Assembly: GCA_035936835.1 (NCBI GenBank)
Contig: DASYVT010000150.1
Span: forward strand, 1-39,090
Source: Candidatus Methylomirabilota bacterium
Lineage (GTDB): Bacteria > Methylomirabilota > Methylomirabilia > Rokubacteriales > CSP1-6
DNA: 39,090 bases
Direction: 5' to 3'
Below are positions 34,848 to 39,090 of the stretch, one piece after another. Both the position numbers and the translations under genes were made by a program. Position 1 is the stretch's first letter; each line of letters opens with the position of its first letter. Under the pieces are notes generated by a model. That model searched no databases and was not told the origin of the DNA. It saw only the letters and a program-made list of their open reading frames with translations.

Positions 34848-36353
34848 GTGACGCCCCCCTTCACGAAGGTCCTGATCGCCAATCGCGGTGAAATCGCGGT
34901 GCGGGTCATCCGCGCCTGCCGCGAGATGGGCATCGGCACCGTCGCCGTCTTTTCGGAGGCCGACCGCGAGGCTCTGCACGTGCTCCAGGCCGACGAAGCG
35001 GTGGCCATCGGCCCCGCGCCCGCCGCGGAGAGCTACCTCAACCAGGACACGATCATCGCGGCCGCCCGCGCCACGGGCGCCCAGGCGATCCACCCGGGCT
35101 ACGGTTTCCTCGCCGAGAATGCCGCCTTCGCCGAGGCGTGCGCCGCGGCCGGGCTGGTCTTCATCGGTCCGCCGCCCGCCGCCGTGCGCTCCATGGGAGA
35201 CAAGATGGCCGCGCGCCGCGTGGCGGCCAAGCTGGGCGTGCCGCTCGTGCCCGGCACCTCCGAGCCTCTCGCCGACGGGGCGGAAGCCGCGCGGGTGGCG
35301 AGAGAGATCGGCTATCCGGTGATGATCAAGGCGGCCATGGGCGGCGGCGGCAAGGGTATGCGCCTCGTGCACGCCTACGCCGAGCTTGAAGGCGCCCTGC
35401 GTGCCGCGCGCTCCGAGGCGGGCTCGGCCTTCGGCGACGCGTCCGTGTACATCGAGCGGTACATTACCGAGCCGCGCCACATCGAGATCCAAATCCTGGC
35501 CGACGCCCACGGCACCGTCGTCCACCTGGGTGAGCGCGAGTGCTCCATCCAGCGCCGGCACCAGAAGCTCGTCGAGGAGAGCCCGGCTCCATGCGTGGAC
35601 GCGGCCATGAGGCGGGCGATGGGCGAGGCCGCCTGCAAGATCGCGGCGGTGGCGGGCTACGTGAATGCCGGCACCGTCGAGTTCCTCGTGGACCGCGACC
35701 GCAACTTCTACTTCCTCGAGATGAACGCGCGGCTGCAGGTCGAGCACCCGGTGACCGAGTTCGTCACCGGGCGCGACCTGGTGCGCGAGCAGATCAGGAT
35801 CGCCGCGGGGGAGAAGCTCGGCTACACGCAGGAGGACATCGTCTTCAACGGCCACGCCATCGAATGCCGGATCAACGCCGAAGACCCCGACGCCAACTTC
35901 ATGCCCTCGCCGGGGAAGATCCTGGGACTGCGCGCGCCGGGCGGCCCCTGGGTGCGCGACGACTCGGGCGTCTACGAGGGCTACACGGTGCCGCGCTACT
36001 ACGACACGCTGATGGCCAAGCTCATCGTCTGGGCGCCGGACCGCGAGGCCGCGATCGCCCGTATGGATCGTGCGCTCGCCGAATACCACGTGAGCGGCGT
36101 GCGGACCACACTGCCCGTCCTGCGCCGCATCATCCGGCATCCGGACTTCGCCGCGGGCAAGCTCGACACGCACTTCATGGAGCGCCTGCCGGGCGGCCAC
36201 GGCAGCGGCTCGCGCCGCACCGTGGCGCTCATCGCCGCCGTGCTCGAGGCCTACGAGCGCGCGGGACGCCAGGCGGCGCCGCAAGCGGCGCAGGGGCCGG
36301 GCCCCTGGGCGCGGTCAGGGCGGCCCGGCGGTTCTAAGTGGCGGGCGCGGTGA
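34848..36353 (+). CDS. Biotin carboxylase subunit of an acyl-CoA or pyruvate carboxylase
   Basis: A 501-residue biotin carboxylase. It starts FTKVLIANRGEIAVRVIRAC and has the ATP-grasp glycine loop KAAMGGGGKGMR, ERECSIQRRHQKLVEE, EMNARLQVEHPVTE and the C-terminal RINAEDPDANFMPSPG. It uses ATP and bicarbonate to carboxylate biotin. GTG 34848 was chosen because the conserved N terminus begins just after it. It overlaps the biotin carrier gene by 16 bp. No carboxyltransferase gene is in the window, so acetyl-CoA, propionyl-CoA, methylcrotonyl-CoA or pyruvate remain possible substrates. Confidence 0.94.
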   Translation: MTPPFTKVLIANRGEIAVRVIRACREMGIGTVAVFSEADREALHVLQADEAVAIGPAPAAESYLNQDTIIAAARATGAQAIHPGYGFLAENAAFAEACAAAGLVFIGPPPAAVRSMGDKMAARRVAAKLGVPLVPGTSEPLADGAEAARVAREIGYPVMIKAAMGGGGKGMRLVHAYAELEGALRAARSEAGSAFGDASVYIERYITEPRHIEIQILADAHGTVVHLGERECSIQRRHQKLVEESPAPCVDAAMRRAMGEAACKIAAVAGYVNAGTVEFLVDRDRNFYFLEMNARLQVEHPVTEFVTGRDLVREQIRIAAGEKLGYTQEDIVFNGHAIECRINAEDPDANFMPSPGKILGLRAPGGPWVRDDSGVYEGYTVPRYYDTLMAKLIVWAPDREAAIARMDRALAEYHVSGVRTTLPVLRRIIRHPDFAAGKLDTHFMERLPGGHGSGSRRTVALIAAVLEAYERAGRQAAPQAAQGPGPWARSGRPGGSKWRAR

Positions 36354-36847
36354 AGTTCGAGGCCCAGCTCGACGGCGACGTCATCCCCGTGGACGTCACC
36401 GGCTCGGGCGGCCGCTACCGCTTGGCGCTGGGCGAGGAAGTCCTTCACGTGGACGCGCGGCCGACGGGCGGCGGCGGCTGGTCGCTGCTGCTGGGCCAGG
36501 CGTCGACGGCGGCGGACGTCACCGAAGAGGACGGGTGCTTCGTCGTCCACGTCGAGGGCGAGGCTTACGCGATCCGCGTGGAGGAAGAGACGCGCTACAT
36601 CATCCGCACGCGCGGCGGCGCCGCAACGGCCGGGGGGCAGGTGCTCAAGGCGCCCATGCCGGGCCGCGTGGTGCTCGTCGAGGTCGCCGTCGGCCAGGTG
36701 GTCAAGCCGGGCGACGGTCTGGTCATTCTGGAGGCCATGAAGATGGAGAACGAGTTCAAGGCTGGCGTTACGGGTACAGTTAAAGAAATCCGCGTCGAGG
36801 CCGGCCAGGCCGTGAACCCGGGCGACGTCCTCCTCGTGATCGAGTAG
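36338..36847 (+). CDS. Biotin carboxyl carrier protein
   Basis: A 169-residue protein ending in a biotinyl domain (residues ~100-169): APMPGRVVLVEVAVGQVVKPG, then EAMKMENEF with Lys135 as the biotin site, and VNPGDVLLVIE. The N-terminal ~100 residues look like the beta-rich linker domain of the BT type seen in acyl-CoA carboxylase alpha subunits. So the carboxylase and carrier together equal a split alpha subunit. It starts at GTG inside the end of the carboxylase gene. The ABC ATPase starts 3 bp after its stop. Confidence 0.93.
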   Translation: MAGAVKFEAQLDGDVIPVDVTGSGGRYRLALGEEVLHVDARPTGGGGWSLLLGQASTAADVTEEDGCFVVHVEGEAYAIRVEEETRYIIRTRGGAATAGGQVLKAPMPGRVVLVEVAVGQVVKPGDGLVILEAMKMENEFKAGVTGTVKEIRVEAGQAVNPGDVLLVIE

Positions 36848-36850
36848 CCC

Positions 36851-37591
36851 GTGGCAGTTCCCGCGATCAGGTACAGGCAGGTCAACAAGTGGTTCGGCCC
36901 GCTCCACGTGCTGAAGGACGTCACGCTCGACGTCGCGCCCGGCGAGGTGGTCGTGGTCTGCGGCCCGTCGGGCTCGGGTAAGAGCACGCTCATCCGCTGT
37001 GTCAACCGCCTCGAGCCCATCCAGCAGGGGGAGATCTGGGTCTACGGCGAGCCGATCAGCGGTAATGGCGTCAACCTCTCGAAGCTCCGCGCCGAAGTCG
37101 GCATGGTCTTCCAGTCCTTCAACCTCTTCCCCCACATGACCGCGATCGAGAACATCATGCTCGCGCCGATGAAGGTCAAGGGCCTCTCCCGGGCCGAGGG
37201 GGAGAAGATCGCCCGCGACCTCCTGGCGCGCGTCCGCATCCCGGACAAAGCCGACAAGCACCCGGCCAATCTCTCGGGCGGCCAGCAGCAGCGGGTCGCG
37301 ATCGCGCGCGCGCTCGCCATGCAGCCGCGCATCATGCTCTTCGACGAGCCGACCTCCGCGCTGGATCCCGAGATGATCAACGAGGTGCTCGACGTCATGA
37401 CCGACCTCGCCAAGGAGGGCATGACCATGATGGTGGTGACGCACGAGATGGGCTTCGCCCGCCGCGTCGCCCACCGCGTGACCTTCATGGACGAGGGCCA
37501 GATCGTCGAGGCCGCGACACCGCAGGACTTCTTCTCGGCTCCGAAGTCCGACCGCGCCAAGGACTTCCTCTCCAAGATCCTGTCCCACTAA
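36851..37591 (+). CDS. Polar amino-acid ABC transporter ATP-binding protein (GlnQ-type)
   Basis: A 246-residue ABC ATPase. Walker A is GPSGSGKST, followed by [16 protein letters not shown], the hallmark of the GlnQ/HisP group. The Q-loop is [13 protein letters not shown], the signature LSGGQQQRV, Walker [16 protein letters not shown], and the H-loop VTHEMGFA. It starts at GTG 3 bp after the biotin carrier stop. It is followed by its likely binding protein 17 bp later; the expected permease gene is absent from the window. Confidence 0.94.
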   Translation: MAVPAIRYRQVNKWFGPLHVLKDVTLDVAPGEVVVVCGPSGSGKSTLIRCVNRLEPIQQGEIWVYGEPISGNGVNLSKLRAEVGMVFQSFNLFPHMTAIENIMLAPMKVKGLSRAEGEKIARDLLARVRIPDKADKHPANLSGGQQQRVAIARALAMQPRIMLFDEPTSALDPEMINEVLDVMTDLAKEGMTMMVVTHEMGFARRVAHRVTFMDEGQIVEAATPQDFFSAPKSDRAKDFLSKILSH

Positions 37592-37608
37592 CCTTAAGGA
37601 GGTAGCGC

Positions 37609-38472
37609 ATGAAAAGGGTTTTGGCTCTTGTCGCGGCGCTGGCCGTGCTCGCGTCCTCGGTGACGCCGGCCTTGGCCCAGGCCCAAGGCACGCTCGAGAA
37701 GATCAACCAGTCCGGTACGCTCACGATCGGCACGCGGACGGGCTCGCCGCCCTTCGCCTACGTCAACAGCAAGAACGAATGGGTCGGCTTCACCATCGAC
37801 CTCGTGGACGAGCTGATCAAGCCCGCGCTCGAGAAGAAGCTCGGTAAGCCGATCAAGGTCGAGAAGAAGGAGTCCACGCCGCCCACGCGCATCGCGCTGC
37901 TCAGCTCCAACGCCGTGGATCTTGTCGCCGGCACGATGACGGACACCCGAACGCGGCGCGACAGCGTGGACTTTTCTATCACGTTCTTCGTGACGGGCGC
38001 CCAGTTCCTGGTCAAGAAGGGCAGCAAGATCCGCAGCATCAAGGACATCGACGGCAAGCGCATTGCGGCCCAGCAGGGCTCGACCAACGCCAAGATCATC
38101 CGGGAGAAGGCGCCCAAGGCCCAGCTGCGCGAGTTCCCTGACCAGCCGGCGGCCTTCCAGGCCCTCTTGCAGGGGCAGGTGGACGCCTTCACCAACGACG
38201 GCATCCAGCTGGCCGGCATCAAGGCCAAGGCGCCCAACCCGGCGCAGTGGGAGATCGTGGGCGACTTCTACTCCTACGAGCCGTACGGCATGGCCATGCG
38301 GAAGAACGACGCGGATTTCCGCAACGTGGTCAACGGCGCGCTGATGGACGGCATCGAGTCCGGCAAGTACTTCGAGATCTACGACAAGTGGTTCGGGCCC
38401 AAGGGCGAGCTGCCGTATCCGATGTCCGCCGGAGTCCGCACCTTCATGCTCTACCAGGCCGTCCCCAAGTAG
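37609..38472 (+). CDS. Amino-acid ABC transporter substrate-binding protein (family 3)
   Basis: A 287-residue periplasmic binding protein with a signal peptide ending ALAQAQG. Family-3 features are LTIGTRTGSPPFAYVNSKNE, WVGFTIDLVDELIK, VDLVAGTMTDTRTRRDSVDF, and KRIAAQQGSTNAKII. The GSPPF and VDFS-type positions bind amino-acid carboxylate and amino groups in this family. The ligand is likely a polar amino acid; which one is not decided. AAGGAGG precedes the ATG. Confidence 0.93.
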   Translation: MKRVLALVAALAVLASSVTPALAQAQGTLEKINQSGTLTIGTRTGSPPFAYVNSKNEWVGFTIDLVDELIKPALEKKLGKPIKVEKKESTPPTRIALLSSNAVDLVAGTMTDTRTRRDSVDFSITFFVTGAQFLVKKGSKIRSIKDIDGKRIAAQQGSTNAKIIREKAPKAQLREFPDQPAAFQALLQGQVDAFTNDGIQLAGIKAKAPNPAQWEIVGDFYSYEPYGMAMRKNDADFRNVVNGALMDGIESGKYFEIYDKWFGPKGELPYPMSAGVRTFMLYQAVPK

Positions 38473-38495
38473 GCGTCGATTTCTCTCCATTCCCT

Positions 38496-38518
38496 CCCTC
38501 TCCCCTCAGGGGAGAGGG
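38496..38518. repeat. Near-perfect CCCTCTCCCC palindrome (hairpin element)
   Basis: CCCTCTCCCCT and AGGGGAGAGGG face each other around C38507, an 11-bp perfect match, 23 bp after the binding-protein stop. There is no T tract, so it is better seen as a repetitive intergenic hairpin or a transcript-end stabiliser than as a classical terminator. Confidence 0.6.
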
Positions 38519-38534
38519 TGAGGGGGCCGAGGCC

Positions 38535-39090
38535 ATGAGACGCAGAGTGCTGAGGTTCCTCCTGATAGTTGCCGTCGCTCTCTGCTCGGCGCCTTCCGTT
38601 TCGAGCGCGCAGCAGGCGAGCAAGGTCTACCGGGTAGGCTTTCTGAGCTATGGAGGGTGTCCGATTCGTCCTGACATCATGGGCCCATTCCGCCAAGGGC
38701 TGCGCGAGCTCGCTTACGTCGAGGGCCAGAACATCATCATTGAATGCCGAGGTGCACCAGGGGCGGCCGACCGACTCTCCGGCTTCGCAGCCGAGTTGGT
38801 TCGTCTCAAGGTAGATGTCCTCGTTACTCAGAACACGGCAACGGCCCTGGCGGCCAAGCAGGCGACGAAGACGATCCCGATCGTCATGGTTAACGTCGGC
38901 GATCCCGTCGGGAGCGGGCTCGTGACCAGCCTGGCGCGACCTGGAGGCAACGTCACGGGCTTGTCTTTCCTCGCCCCCGACCTAGTCCCCAAAGCTCTCG
39001 AGTTCCTCAAGGCGGCTGCTCCCTCGGTGTCTCGGGTGGCGGTATGGATGGACCCGACGAATCCTGGCCAGACGTTGACTGATAAGCAGA
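38535..39090 (+). CDS. ABC_sub_bind-family periplasmic substrate-binding protein, N-terminal part
   Basis: The reading frame from ATG 38535 is open to the right edge (185 residues visible). A signal peptide (MRRRVLRFLLIVAVALCSAP and SVSSAQQ) is followed by YRVGFLSYGG, FRQGLRELAYVEGQNIIIECR, VDVLVTQNTATALAAKQATK and IPIVMVNVGDPVGSGLV, then ARPGGNVTGLSF. This is the pattern of the ABC_sub_bind (PF04392-type) family, related to tryptophan and other small-molecule binders. The ligand is unknown. Codon usage looks slightly less GC-biased than in neighbours. The C terminus lies outside the window. Confidence 0.88.
   Translation, partial: MRRRVLRFLLIVAVALCSAPSVSSAQQASKVYRVGFLSYGGCPIRPDIMGPFRQGLRELAYVEGQNIIIECRGAPGAADRLSGFAAELVRLKVDVLVTQNTATALAAKQATKTIPIVMVNVGDPVGSGLVTSLARPGGNVTGLSFLAPDLVPKALEFLKAAAPSVSRVAVWMDPTNPGQTLTDKQ

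Overview
The window is very GC-rich bacterial chromosome. It is densely packed, and many genes overlap by 4 bp or start with GTG. Gene content (a TCA-cycle cluster with two complex-II enzymes, several ABC solute-binding proteins, an LLM oxidoreductase, periplasmic selenoproteins) fits an uncultured soil or sediment lineage such as Candidatus Rokubacteria/Methylomirabilota. That assignment is an inference from gene content only. No rRNA, tRNA or CRISPR array was recognised.

Region 1 (1-15895, + strand) is a central-carbon cluster. It runs: the tail of a succinate dehydrogenase flavoprotein, its small membrane anchor and iron-sulfur subunit; aconitase, isocitrate dehydrogenase and malate dehydrogenase; a VOC-fold protein; two-subunit class I fumarase; a second, FrdABCD-type complex II; succinyl-CoA synthetase (sucC, sucD); nucleoside diphosphate kinase; and a small membrane protein. 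Citrate synthase and 2-oxoglutarate dehydrogenase/oxidoreductase are not in the window. Between the first SDH and aconitase sits an exported alpha/beta hydrolase flanked by near-perfect 18-bp inverted repeats, which looks like an insertion.

Region 2 (15892-23547) starts with an LLM-class oxidoreductase that converges on a minus-strand cell-surface glycosylation operon. The operon holds two PMT/ArnT-type membrane glycosyltransferases, a DegT-family sugar aminotransferase and a DPM1-like glycosyltransferase. Upstream of it lies an eroded IS1380-type transposase remnant, then a DedA-family membrane protein.

Region 3 (23607-28050) is an envelope-stress block: an OmpR-type response regulator, its histidine kinase, and a DegP/HtrA protease. 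The protease promoter carries three TCTCA repeats spaced exactly 11 bp apart. A strong terminator follows, then a Phd/RelE-type toxin-antitoxin pair with its own promoter and palindromic operator, then a short element with perfect 19-bp inverted repeats.

Region 4 (28056-30945, minus strand) has an anti-sigma-kinase-like ATPase fused to a GNAT domain, translationally coupled to an N-formylglutamate amidohydrolase-family gene, and a small lipoprotein.

Region 5 (31086-39090, + strand) has a NitT/TauT-type ABC transporter followed at once by the most striking feature. This is two consecutive periplasmic redox genes, a peroxiredoxin-like and a TlpA-like thioredoxin. Each is interrupted by a single TGA exactly at the catalytic cysteine position, and each has a hairpin just downstream. 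They are best read as adjacent selenoproteins, possibly an oxidant-reducing partner pair. After them come a biotin carboxylase and biotin carrier protein, a polar amino-acid ABC ATPase and binding protein without a permease, and the start of an ABC_sub_bind-family lipoprotein or secreted protein cut by the window end.
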